A stretch of 13,008 nucleotides of DNA from an uncultured bacterium (GCA_938036315.1 CALHPK010000008.1:1-13008); one strand, 5' to 3'. Shown: positions 1-6,162, counted from the stretch's first letter. Notes: generated by a model not told the origin, from the sequence alone. Program-made: numbers and translations.

Positions 1-583
1 TAGCTTTCAACACCTCCTTCTCTCTGCCTACCAATTTTGATAGTATAAATATTTTATTGACTATAGATGAAAATTTCTCTTGCTCAAGATTATATTTGAG
101 GATTCTCTCTACCAGAGTTTTGATGTCAGATCCCTTACCGAAAATCCCCAGAGCATTGATATTGGGATTGGGAACCTCCAAATATTTTTCAAAAGGGATT
201 TCATTCAGATCCACCACTTTGAATCCAAAATTGATAAAGCTTTCTAACTTTTCTTTTTGTTGAAGCCTTGAGATGAACTTTATTCCGCAGGTCAGAACTA
301 TCTGAACAATATCATAATCTGGAAATCTTGATTTGAGCATCACCCAGTATTCAAGCATTCTTATGTGAAAATCCTGCTGGTATTGTAGCTGGAATTCGAT
401 GTGAATCAGGGTTTTTTCGCCCTCAACGATAGCTTTGAAGACCTTATCTACTCTTCTTTCCTTGACCGCAGGGAATTCAACATTTGTGATCTCCATAATT
501 TGAGCATTGATGCCCAAAAATGTCAGGAATTCAGGTTCAGTTCCTAGTACAAGCTCCTTCAAGGATGTATCATATCTACCCAT
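1..583 (-). CDS. Rpn/DUF4351-like PD-(D/E)XK nuclease family protein, partial (3' end outside window)
   Basis: Open frame of 194 codons from an ATG at 583 to the left edge without a stop, so the C-terminus is missing. The protein begins MGRYDTSLKELVLG. It has Asp46 in RRVDKVF and, 17 residues later, LIHIEFQLQ with Glu63-x-Gln65, followed by an HIRMLEY segment. This spacing and the ExQ form of the nuclease motif are typical of the recombination-promoting nuclease / 'putative transposase' (Rpn, DUF4351) proteins common in cyanobacteria and other mobile-gene-rich bacteria. Members are predicted metal-dependent DNA endonucleases; RpnA of E. coli is the characterised relative. Upstream there is only a weak purine stretch (AGAGATCC) as ribosome binding site. 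It is transcribed away from the neighbouring operon. Family assignment is from motif recognition; its cellular role is unknown. Confidence 0.8.
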   Translation of the reverse strand, partial: MGRYDTSLKELVLGTEPEFLTFLGINAQIMEITNVEFPAVKERRVDKVFKAIVEGEKTLIHIEFQLQYQQDFHIRMLEYWVMLKSRFPDYDIVQIVLTCGIKFISRLQQKEKLESFINFGFKVVDLNEIPFEKYLEVPNPNINALGIFGKGSDIKTLVERILKYNLEQEKFSSIVNKIFILSKLVGREKEVLKA

Positions 584-621
584 ATTTACAGGATCTCTGC
601 TGATTAGAAAATCAAAAATTA

Positions 622-657
622 AGAATCAAGCTATCAATTTTTATTACTATTGATTCT
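622..657. repeat. 8-bp inverted repeat upstream of nuclease gene
   Basis: AGAATCAA (622-629) is the exact reverse complement of TTGATTCT (650-657), with a 20-nt spacer. It lies 39-74 bp upstream of the minus-strand nuclease start. It may be an operator or chance in AT-rich DNA; the stem is too weak to call a terminator. Confidence 0.35.
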
Positions 658-771
658 ATTTTTTCTGCATTTTTCAGAGAGTATTCAGCTATGTTTACAG
701 CGATATATAATTTTCTTGTTTCCTGTTGTTTATGTATTTTAAATGTCTATTATATTTTTAGATACATTTAT

Positions 772-814
772 TTTTGTTTATTTATTACTTTACTTTTGTT
801 TATTTATTATTTAC
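772..814. repeat. Imperfect tandem duplication, 22-bp unit, intergenic
   Basis: TTTTGTTTATTTATTA occurs at 772-787 and again at 794-809. The full units are 22 bp (772-793) and 21 bp (794-814), adjacent and differing by an indel. It lies about 75 bp upstream of the start of the three-gene plus-strand operon. Confidence 0.7.
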
Positions 815-889
815 TATGATATTATTTTACTATTTTACTAAAGTGTTTTCTTTATATTCTTGGAATTAATTTGTGCGGGGGGTTTGGTA

Positions 890-1252
890 GTGAAAGTTGA
901 GGAGGAAAAGATTATAGTGACTCCGGAGCAGGTTAAGGAGATATCGAAGAAGATAGAAGAAGGTATAAAGCAGAAAGAGGGGTTAGGGAAAAAGGATAAA
1001 TCTTTGAAAGTTGAGACTAAAACTGGTTTATATGTTAGAATTACAAGGAATGTTAATGAAAATAAGTTTTATCTCTCAATTGGGCCGAAGGGGGGACACC
1101 CTGTATATAATAAGGTGATTTTTGATTCTTCTGAAAAGATTAAGGAATTCATACTTGCAATGAAAACATTTATAAAAGAAAGGGAAGATGTTATTTTAGC
1201 TATTGATTTCCTAAATCAGGGAGCCCCCAGAAAAAGTGGGGATTCAATCTGA
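890..1252 (+). CDS. Small unrecognised protein, first gene of a three-gene operon
   Basis: 120 codons from a GTG at 890. I chose this start because a run of six G (877-882) sits 7 nt upstream as a Shine-Dalgarno element; a TTG at 860 would add ten residues (ELICAGGLVV) and lacks such a site. The protein starts MKVEEEKIIVTPEQ, with a charged, probably helical N-terminal third (residues 11-35, Lys/Glu rich). Then comes a compact domain with predicted beta strands (KVETKTGLYVRITR, KFYLSIGPKGG, NKVIFDSS) and a C-terminal helix (EKIKEFILAMKTFIKE). The strand-strand-helix order weakly recalls half of a PUR-type single-stranded nucleic acid binding repeat (DUF3276), but I would not assign it. No signal peptide or membrane segment. 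The next gene follows after 18 bp. Confidence 0.7.
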   Translation: MKVEEEKIIVTPEQVKEISKKIEEGIKQKEGLGKKDKSLKVETKTGLYVRITRNVNENKFYLSIGPKGGHPVYNKVIFDSSEKIKEFILAMKTFIKEREDVILAIDFLNQGAPRKSGDSI

Positions 1253-1270
1253 ATTTTTAAAATACAAATT

Positions 1271-1684
1271 ATGGTACGACTATTTCTTTCCATTATATCA
1301 ATTCTATTCATTGCTATAGTCATAAGTAGAATCTTTGATATAAAAACAGGGCATTGGTATATGTGCTTTTCATTGAAAGATTATGTTGTAAATAGCATTT
1401 TCGGGCAGAATAGAGGATTTCCAAGTTCCAGAGGGAGTGGACTTGATACGAAATCTGAAACGGAGAAACCGGGGATATCTAACACATCAAAATCTGAAAT
1501 GGAGAAACCGGGGATATCTAACACATCAAAGGGTGTTACGAAAGAGAATATCGGCACCGATAACTGGAAGGGAGGTGGTAGTGATAAAAAAGAAGTTATA
1601 ATTAAAAGAAAGAAAGCTGAACAGGAGCAGAACGAAAAGAGGGAGCAGGATCCAATAGGTGAGATAATACAACGTGTAAAGTAA
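1271..1684 (+). CDS. Small membrane-anchored protein with internal 13-residue repeat, function unknown
   Basis: 137 codons. Residues 2-20 (VRLFLSIISILFIAIVISR) form one hydrophobic segment, so the protein is probably anchored in the cytoplasmic membrane by its N-terminus, or carries an uncleaved signal. The rest is polar and low in complexity. A 13-residue unit, KSETEKPGISNTS, is followed directly by KSEMEKPGISNTS. The C-terminal 40 residues are rich in Lys, Glu and Gln and look helical or disordered. There is no clear ribosome binding site before the ATG, so translation may be coupled to the gene ending 18 bp upstream. It lies 16 bp before the HAD-TrmI fusion gene, so all three are probably co-transcribed. 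I recognise no family. Confidence 0.65.
   Translation: MVRLFLSIISILFIAIVISRIFDIKTGHWYMCFSLKDYVVNSIFGQNRGFPSSRGSGLDTKSETEKPGISNTSKSEMEKPGISNTSKGVTKENIGTDNWKGGGSDKKEVIIKRKKAEQEQNEKREQDPIGEIIQRVK
1451..1528 (+). repeat. 39-bp in-frame tandem duplication
   Basis: Two adjacent 39-bp units, 1451-1489 and 1490-1528, differ at one base (ACG versus ATG codon, Thr versus Met). The length is a multiple of three, so the frame of the membrane-anchored protein is kept. The near-identity implies a recent duplication. Confidence 0.95.
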
Positions 1685-1700
1685 TTCAGGTATAGTTAAG

Positions 1701-3182
1701 GTGAGTTTTCAGAATCAAAGAAAAAAGGTTTACGCTCTTTTCTTTGACTTTGACGGTACTATTGCAGATACTGAGAGAGCTCACTATTTTGCTTTCAAAA
1801 AGGTACTCGAAAGGTTCAATTTTGAACTTACCTGGGAAGATTACTTGAAGAAGTACTTAGCATATAAAGATGAAGATTTTTTCTCAGCTGTGGCTCCGAT
1901 TATTGGGATCGGTCAAGATCAAGTTTCTCATTTGTGTGAACAGAAGAAGGAGATATTCTCCCAATTCATAAAGGAAATTAAGCTTTATCCGGGGATTGAA
2001 GATTTTATCAGGTATATGGGAGATCGGGGGTATCTTATGTGTATAGTATCTGGTGCATTGCGGAGCGAAATAGAGACGGTACTTGAGAAATTTCAGCTTC
2101 TCAAATATTTCAAGTTTATCGTATCAGCGGAGGATTATAAGCATGGGAAGCCTTCTCCAGAATCCTTTGAGATTGCAATGAAGATATTTAAAGATAGGTT
2201 TGAGGTGGAGCTTGATCCTGTCGGATGTGTAGCGTTTGAGGATTCTATTTATGGAGTTGAAGCTGCTAAAAAGCTTAATTTTTTTGTTGTGGCAGTTACT
2301 AATTTTTACTCTACGGATGAGCTCAAAAAGTGCGGAGCTGATATAGTAATACAGGAATTTTCTGATCCGCCGAAAATTGAGCAAGAAATTCTGAAAAAGA
2401 TAGGTTCAAGAGTTTTTGAGGGGGATAGAGTTTTACTTTCCGTACCTGGAAAGAATAAGACATTTTTATTTAGGGTTTTATCGAAATCTCAGCTTCATAC
2501 ACATCTTGGCTTTATAGACGGGAAGGATTTATTAGGTAGGTATATAGGGGAGAAAGTATATACGAACAAGGGGAAGGAGCTTTATATTCTTGAACCCACC
2601 CTTGCTGATAAAGTTATGAAATTAGAAAGAAAAAGTGCGATAATATATCCGAAGGATAGCGCTTTTATGATCTTTCTGGCTGGAATAGGTCCGGGGAGTA
2701 AAGTGGTGGAGAGTGGTGCAGGTTCTGGTGGGCTCACTATCCCGCTTGCCCATTTTGTGAGACCCTCTGGGAAAGTCTACGTTTACGAGATAAGGAGTGA
2801 TTTTATAAAAATTCTTAAGAAAAATCTTGATGAGAATGATCTTTCGGAATATGTCGAGGTGAAAGAAAGAGACGTTTACAAATTTGGATTTGATGAAACT
2901 GAAGTGGATGCGGTTTTTTTAGATTTACCTGAGCCCTGGCACTGTGTAAGATTTGCGTGGAATAGTTTAAAGAATTCAGGAGTTCTTATCTCTGTTTCAC
3001 CTACGGTCAACCAAACTGAGATTATGTGTGAAGTGATGAGAAGAGAAGGTTTTATACTAATTGATACTTTCGAAGTTTTGGTTCGCCGTTTCTTAGCAAG
3101 GGAGGGAAAATCGCGTCCCTATGAAAATATGATAGCTCATACTGCATATATATCTGTAGGGAGAAAAGTTTTACGGGATTGA
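1701..3182 (+). CDS. HAD-superfamily hydrolase fused to TrmI-type tRNA (adenine-58-N1)-methyltransferase
   Basis: 493 codons from a GTG at 1701. Residues 1 to about 230 form a CbbY/phosphoglucomutase-like HAD hydrolase: DFDGT with Asp16 and Asp18 (nucleophile and acid), SGA at Ser117, KP at Lys150, and FEDS at 179-182. All four HAD motifs are present, so phosphatase or phosphomutase activity is plausible. Residues about 236-490 form a full-length TrmI: an N-terminal beta domain (EGDRVLL, LHTHLGFIDG), IIYPKD, the SAM-binding loop ESGAGSGG near 337-344, and DLPEPW at 408-413, whose first Asp is the family's catalytic residue. TrmI uses S-adenosylmethionine to make m1A58 in the tRNA T-loop, often linked to heat stability of tRNA. 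The frame is continuous, and no start codon with a ribosome site lies at the junction, so this is one polypeptide. Bacterial TrmI is normally a stand-alone protein of roughly 250-280 residues. The HAD substrate is unknown. Confidence 0.93.
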   Translation: MSFQNQRKKVYALFFDFDGTIADTERAHYFAFKKVLERFNFELTWEDYLKKYLAYKDEDFFSAVAPIIGIGQDQVSHLCEQKKEIFSQFIKEIKLYPGIEDFIRYMGDRGYLMCIVSGALRSEIETVLEKFQLLKYFKFIVSAEDYKHGKPSPESFEIAMKIFKDRFEVELDPVGCVAFEDSIYGVEAAKKLNFFVVAVTNFYSTDELKKCGADIVIQEFSDPPKIEQEILKKIGSRVFEGDRVLLSVPGKNKTFLFRVLSKSQLHTHLGFIDGKDLLGRYIGEKVYTNKGKELYILEPTLADKVMKLERKSAIIYPKDSAFMIFLAGIGPGSKVVESGAGSGGLTIPLAHFVRPSGKVYVYEIRSDFIKILKKNLDENDLSEYVEVKERDVYKFGFDETEVDAVFLDLPEPWHCVRFAWNSLKNSGVLISVSPTVNQTEIMCEVMRREGFILIDTFEVLVRRFLAREGKSRPYENMIAHTAYISVGRKVLRD

Positions 3183-3202
3183 GGAGGTTTTGCGATTTTT
3201 CA

Positions 3203-3240
3203 GTCCATCATATATATATATCCTAGTTCATCATATATCC
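3203..3240. repeat. AT-rich duplicated motif between convergent genes
   Basis: The 48-bp gap between the convergent HAD-TrmI and murB genes contains two related copies, 3203-3223 and 3226-3240 (GTTCATCATATATCC). They differ by three AT steps and one base, and the second includes the murB stop codon. No GC-rich hairpin is visible, so I cannot identify the terminator that convergent genes would need. Confidence 0.5.
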
Positions 3241-4229
3241 TTAAGGAGAACCGCTTCCTCTTCGAGCTCAATTTTTCTTTGTTCTCTGGCTTTTTCTTTG
3301 ACATAGTCTATTAATTCGTAGATTTCCGCAGCAGGAGCTGAATTTTCGTTTTCAATAAAGTTAGCATGGACTGGAGATATTCTTGCTCTTTTTGATAATC
3401 TGAATCCTTTCAGTCCAAGTTCATCTATTATTTTTCCTGCGGGAGCTTGAGGGGGGTTTTTGAATATACATCCGCAAGTTTTGGCGGTTAGGGGTTGAGT
3501 TTCATATCTTCTTTTAAGATATTCGGACACTTTGCTTTTCACCTCAGTTGGTTTTGCCTTCTTGAACTTCAGGGTTGCTGAAAGGATAATCTGATTATCT
3601 CCTATACTACTCCATCTGTATTCAAATTTAGGCTCTACCTTTTTTATTTCGAAACTCCCGTTGTTTAGAGATAATACTTCAACATTTTCCACAAAGTCAG
3701 AGATTGACCCAAATTTTGTTCCTGCATTCTTCTTTATCGCTCCACCTATACATCCTGGGATTCCACTTATTTTTTCAACTCCTTCGAATCCTTTTTTTAT
3801 ACCGCAGGCTACAATAAATTGTAATGATGTTCCTGCTGAAGCGTATACTTTGAAATGGTCTTTCCATTCTACTTCATTGTGAGACTCAAAAAGGTTAAAT
3901 GATACTGCGAGTCTGGGAATTTTTCCATCTCTCACTATAAGTTTTGACCCGTTTCCTACCGGTATAAATGGTATTTCTTTCTCAATTATGTACTCAAAAA
4001 GTTTTTTTACCTCATCGATATTTCGCGGGAAAGCAAAAGCGTAGGGTTCTCCGCCAACTCCTATCGTGGTAAGATCAGAAAAGGAAATAATTTTTGTGTT
4101 TATACCTAATCGCTTTAGATCTGCAGTTATCCCCCGCCGTCCTCCCTCGAAGTTCATACTAAGACCATAATTTTGATTGAAAAATTTTCCTTTTTTGTGA
4201 AAAATTTTATGAAAGTTTTCAAAGGACAT
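3231..4229 (-). CDS. murB: UDP-N-acetylenolpyruvoylglucosamine reductase MurB
   Basis: 332 codons from the ATG at 4229. MurB is the cytoplasmic FAD enzyme that uses NADPH to reduce UDP-GlcNAc-enolpyruvate to UDP-MurNAc. Visible family motifs: TTIGVGG (54-60) opening the FAD domain, VGNGSKLIV, SGIPGCIGGA with following Asn-Ala-Gly, YRWS with the conserved Tyr, CGCIFKNP (252-259), SPVHANF, and the final LEEEAVLL with the conserved Glu. The spacing fits the type II form. At the position of the catalytic Ser (GSVFKNP in most members) this protein has Cys254. The first A of the start codon is the last base of the upstream porin stop (TAATG), suggesting translational coupling. A second candidate start is ATG at 4157, nearer the usual family N-terminus. 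Pairing with a porin rather than the division/cell-wall cluster is unusual. Confidence 0.93.
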   Translation of the reverse strand: MSFENFHKIFHKKGKFFNQNYGLSMNFEGGRRGITADLKRLGINTKIISFSDLTTIGVGGEPYAFAFPRNIDEVKKLFEYIIEKEIPFIPVGNGSKLIVRDGKIPRLAVSFNLFESHNEVEWKDHFKVYASAGTSLQFIVACGIKKGFEGVEKISGIPGCIGGAIKKNAGTKFGSISDFVENVEVLSLNNGSFEIKKVEPKFEYRWSSIGDNQIILSATLKFKKAKPTEVKSKVSEYLKRRYETQPLTAKTCGCIFKNPPQAPAGKIIDELGLKGFRLSKRARISPVHANFIENENSAPAAEIYELIDYVKEKAREQRKIELEEEAVLLKDI

Positions 4230-5683
4230 TAAAATGTAAAATTCAATCGTGTGTAGAACCAATCTGCATTGCTTTTTTTCGGAAATTCTTGTTTTATGAT
4301 TTTCCCACCAAAAAATCTGGAATACCCTATGTCGAACCAAAATTTAGATGAGTATCTCACGACCAATGTTAAATCTATTTCATTTCCTAAATCAGGACTC
4401 CCTATATCCGATACTCTTGTAGCGGTAACCGTTGTTGAGTATCCTAAGGTTTTATTATTGAATGCTCCGGAGCCAGTATACCAACTATCTGAGCTTGAAT
4501 TAAGAGAGAAAATGTGGAAATCTATAACAAATTCGAAAATATCAATGGTAAAGATGTTCTGAATATATATGTTGCGCAGGTTGGAAAATGCGATCTTATC
4601 CATATATCCGTACCACTTATGGTTAGCTGGAAGAAGGTTGAAAAATGTTTTGTGAGTTTGGTCTTGTGGGTTAGTGTCTCCTGAGGCGTAAGCTATTCCT
4701 GTCCTAAGCCATGGTTTCAGCATAATTTCTGAGAATTGATATCCTACTTCTCCTATGAGTGCAAAAGCATTCTGATTTAAGCCGATAAATTTTCCAAACT
4801 GATATGCTCCCCACAGAACAAAGTCAAGTTCCCCGGGTCCTAATTCTTGAATAGAAACTGCCCTCAATCCTGATGTCTGTATCGCTATATCTTTATTTTT
4901 CCCATCAAATTTTCTTGTATCGTAGTATAATATGTTATATGCTCCAAGTTCTATTCCTCCCAGAGTATCTTTCTTTATTGTGAAGGAGCCTCCGGTGATG
5001 TATACATCAAGCCACTTGTATCCGTCGTCAAAATCTACTCCTCCGCCTAAAGCTCTTGCTCCGAATATAGATATTTTTGAGAAACCGAGGTCATATCCGA
5101 GTGTACCTCCATCAAATTTTCTCCCAGCGTTTGTCCAGTCCAATTCTCCGATAAGGCGTTCCGATACACGCCACATCTTGAGAGAATTGAATTTTTCATT
5201 TTTTTCGTATGTGATATCAGCCCCATCTTTTATCCCGATTCTTCCCAAACTAAAATCTAATTTCCAGATTTTTCCTCCTACGTTAAGTTCTACAAGATGA
5301 AGATCTCCTGGAAAGTTTTTTTTATCATTCTGCTCATAATAAGTTTTTCCCGGACCGAATCTTGCGTCCCGAGGCAGAAAAAGAGCTTTTACTCCTTGAC
5401 TTGCCAACCTGAAATTTAGGTTTCCAAAAGCGATATCGAATTTATTTCTGATTCTTGCTAATATAAAATTGTATGGATTATCACCCCCGATGTCCTTTTG
5501 AAATGTACTCCAAAATTCGTTTCGTAATCTTACTTCTGTTCTGATCCTGAGTTCAGCCAGATCGGAGTTTTCAACATAAGAATCGGAGTTTTCACCATAA
5601 GAATATGAAAAGGTAGCTATATAAATCAAAAAAAGAATAGTAATCGAGAAGATAAAAGGAATGCGACGAAGATTCCAAAGCAT
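4229..5683 (-). CDS. Outer-membrane beta-barrel protein, alginate-export (AlgE-like) family
   Basis: 484 codons from the ATG at 5683. The N-terminus (MLWNLRRIPFIFSITILFLI...) is a classic Sec signal: basic start, hydrophobic core, then FSYSYG. The mature part alternates polar and hydrophobic residues as in transmembrane strands and opens with RIRTEVRLRNEFW, as alginate-export-domain proteins often do. It holds the family's recognisable segment ASGDTNP...NLLPANHKWYGYMDK...NLRNIYI and ends in an aromatic-rich FYTRLNFTF, the usual outer-membrane insertion signal. An in-frame ATG at 5746 would add 21 charged residues (KDSNFCRENFCREHKNKEKY). I prefer 5683 because it gives a normal signal peptide, although the added part contains an in-frame 15-bp duplication. 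The protein probably forms a channel for an unidentified solute; there is no alginate pathway nearby. Its stop overlaps the murB start. Confidence 0.85.
   Translation of the reverse strand: MLWNLRRIPFIFSITILFLIYIATFSYSYGENSDSYVENSDLAELRIRTEVRLRNEFWSTFQKDIGGDNPYNFILARIRNKFDIAFGNLNFRLASQGVKALFLPRDARFGPGKTYYEQNDKKNFPGDLHLVELNVGGKIWKLDFSLGRIGIKDGADITYEKNEKFNSLKMWRVSERLIGELDWTNAGRKFDGGTLGYDLGFSKISIFGARALGGGVDFDDGYKWLDVYITGGSFTIKKDTLGGIELGAYNILYYDTRKFDGKNKDIAIQTSGLRAVSIQELGPGELDFVLWGAYQFGKFIGLNQNAFALIGEVGYQFSEIMLKPWLRTGIAYASGDTNPQDQTHKTFFNLLPANHKWYGYMDKIAFSNLRNIYIQNIFTIDIFEFVIDFHIFSLNSSSDSWYTGSGAFNNKTLGYSTTVTATRVSDIGSPDLGNEIDLTLVVRYSSKFWFDIGYSRFFGGKIIKQEFPKKSNADWFYTRLNFTF
5561..5602 (-). repeat. 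21-bp in-frame tandem duplication in porin gene
   Basis: Units 5561-5581 and 5582-5602 are adjacent and 20 of 21 bases identical. They encode SYGENSD and SYVENSD directly after the predicted signal peptide, so the exported N-terminus carries a short acidic repeat. Confidence 0.95.
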
Positions 5684-5705
5684 GTATTTTTCTTTATTTT
5701 TGTGC

Positions 5706-5735
5706 TCTCTACAAAAATTTTCTCTGCAAAAATTT
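5706..5735 (-). repeat. 15-bp tandem duplication upstream of porin signal peptide
   Basis: TCTCTACAAAAATTT (5706-5720) is followed directly by TCTCTGCAAAAATTT (5721-5735). If translation starts at 5746 it encodes a repeated NFCRE; if it starts at 5683 it lies in the leader. Confidence 0.9.
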
Positions 5736-5761
5736 GAATCTTTCATAATACGAGATAGTAT

Positions 5762-5793
5762 TTATAATAGTAGTTTGTTATAATAGTAGTTTG
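5762..5793. repeat. Perfect 16-bp tandem duplication
   Basis: TTATAATAGTAGTTTG occurs at 5762-5777 and again at 5778-5793, with TTA of a third copy. On the minus strand it places two TATAA-type hexamers 16 bp apart just upstream of the porin gene. Confidence 0.95.
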
Positions 5794-5885
5794 TTATCTT
5801 ACTAAATTCTGTTTTTGATATTATCTTTGTAATTGAATGTTTCCAGTTTCCTGTTTGTTAGTGATGTACTTACTCAAGTCAAGTG

Positions 5886-5928
5886 CAAAATAGTTCTGAC
5901 CATTTGCAAGATAGTTTCTAACCATTTG
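5886..5928. repeat. Imperfect 21/22-bp tandem duplication
   Basis: Units 5886-5906 and 5907-5928 are adjacent and differ by two substitutions and one inserted T. Each ends in CCATTTG. Confidence 0.85.
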
Positions 5929-6038
5929 TGTAAACTTTAGTTACCTCAAGTTTTGCGAATAATTTTTTTGTTGAAGATTAGACTCTTTGCAACTTATTTG
6001 CCAACACCAATTTTCTTACCAAGATAGATATTTTTTTG

Positions 6039-6054
6039 CTGTCAAATGCTGTCA
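6039..6054 (+). promoter_or_regulatory. Candidate OmpR/PhoB-type operator: CTGTCA direct repeat
   Basis: CTGTCA at 6039-6044 and again at 6049-6054, separated by AATG. The hexamer is identical to the half-site of the E. coli Pho box, but the period is 10 bp instead of 11. Direct repeats one helical turn apart are typical targets of OmpR-family response regulators. It lies 109-124 bp upstream of the Fe-S subunit start. Function is inferred; no regulator gene is in the window. Confidence 0.4.
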
Positions 6055-6162
6055 TCTATTTTTTGCTCTTTGAGATTTGTAGTGTGAGAGTACCAAAAAT
6101 TTCTGCAAATTATTCTGTTTTCAGAAACAACATTAGTATTGATAAAGAGGAGGATAAAAAAA

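Larger units (their letters stand above)
584..889. other. AT-rich intergenic region between divergent genes
   Basis: I see no gene here. The stretch separates the minus-strand nuclease from the plus-strand operon and must hold promoters for both. It contains an 8-bp perfect inverted repeat, AGAATCAA at 622-629 and TTGATTCT at 650-657, about 40 bp upstream of the nuclease start. This could be an operator or a weak hairpin; six T residues follow it on the plus strand, but the stem is AT-rich and no plus-strand gene lies before it. A tandem repeat lies at 772-814. TATGAT at 815-820 resembles a -10 box, without a convincing -35 partner. No promoter is assigned with confidence. Confidence 0.5.
5684..6162. 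other. Divergent intergenic control region between porin-murB and the molybdoenzyme operon
   Basis: I see no gene in this stretch apart from the possible porin N-terminal extension up to 5746. It must carry promoters for both directions. Contents: a perfect 16-bp tandem duplication (5762-5793), an imperfect 21/22-bp one (5886-5928), a CTGTCA direct repeat (6039-6054), and eight copies of TTTGC or its complement between 5885 and 6109. On the minus strand the 16-bp repeat contains TATAAC/TATAAA hexamers that could act as -10 boxes for the porin. I could not identify a clear -35/-10 pair for the plus-strand operon. Confidence 0.55.

Noticed and set aside
860-889. TTG at 860 as start of the first operon gene
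   Set aside because: No ribosome site stands before it, while a GTG at 890 follows a six-G run at ideal spacing and gives a natural N-terminus.
1219-1258. CCCC/GGGG and ATTCA/TGAAT pairs near the end of the first operon gene, followed by T residues, as a terminator
   Set aside because: The stems are 4-5 bp, do not form one continuous hairpin, and the next gene begins 18 bp downstream.
4230-4340. Longer murB frame starting near 4340
   Set aside because: It would overlap the porin C-terminus by over 100 bp, and the extra residues do not resemble MurB.
4269-5300. Plus-strand open frames of about 100-120 codons inside the porin region
   Set aside because: They are antisense shadows of the clearly coding minus-strand porin, with no ribosome sites or recognisable domains.
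6139-6162. TTG at 6139 as start of the Fe-S subunit
   Set aside because: It would place the strong AGGAGG inside the coding region; ATG 6163 has that element 9 nt upstream.
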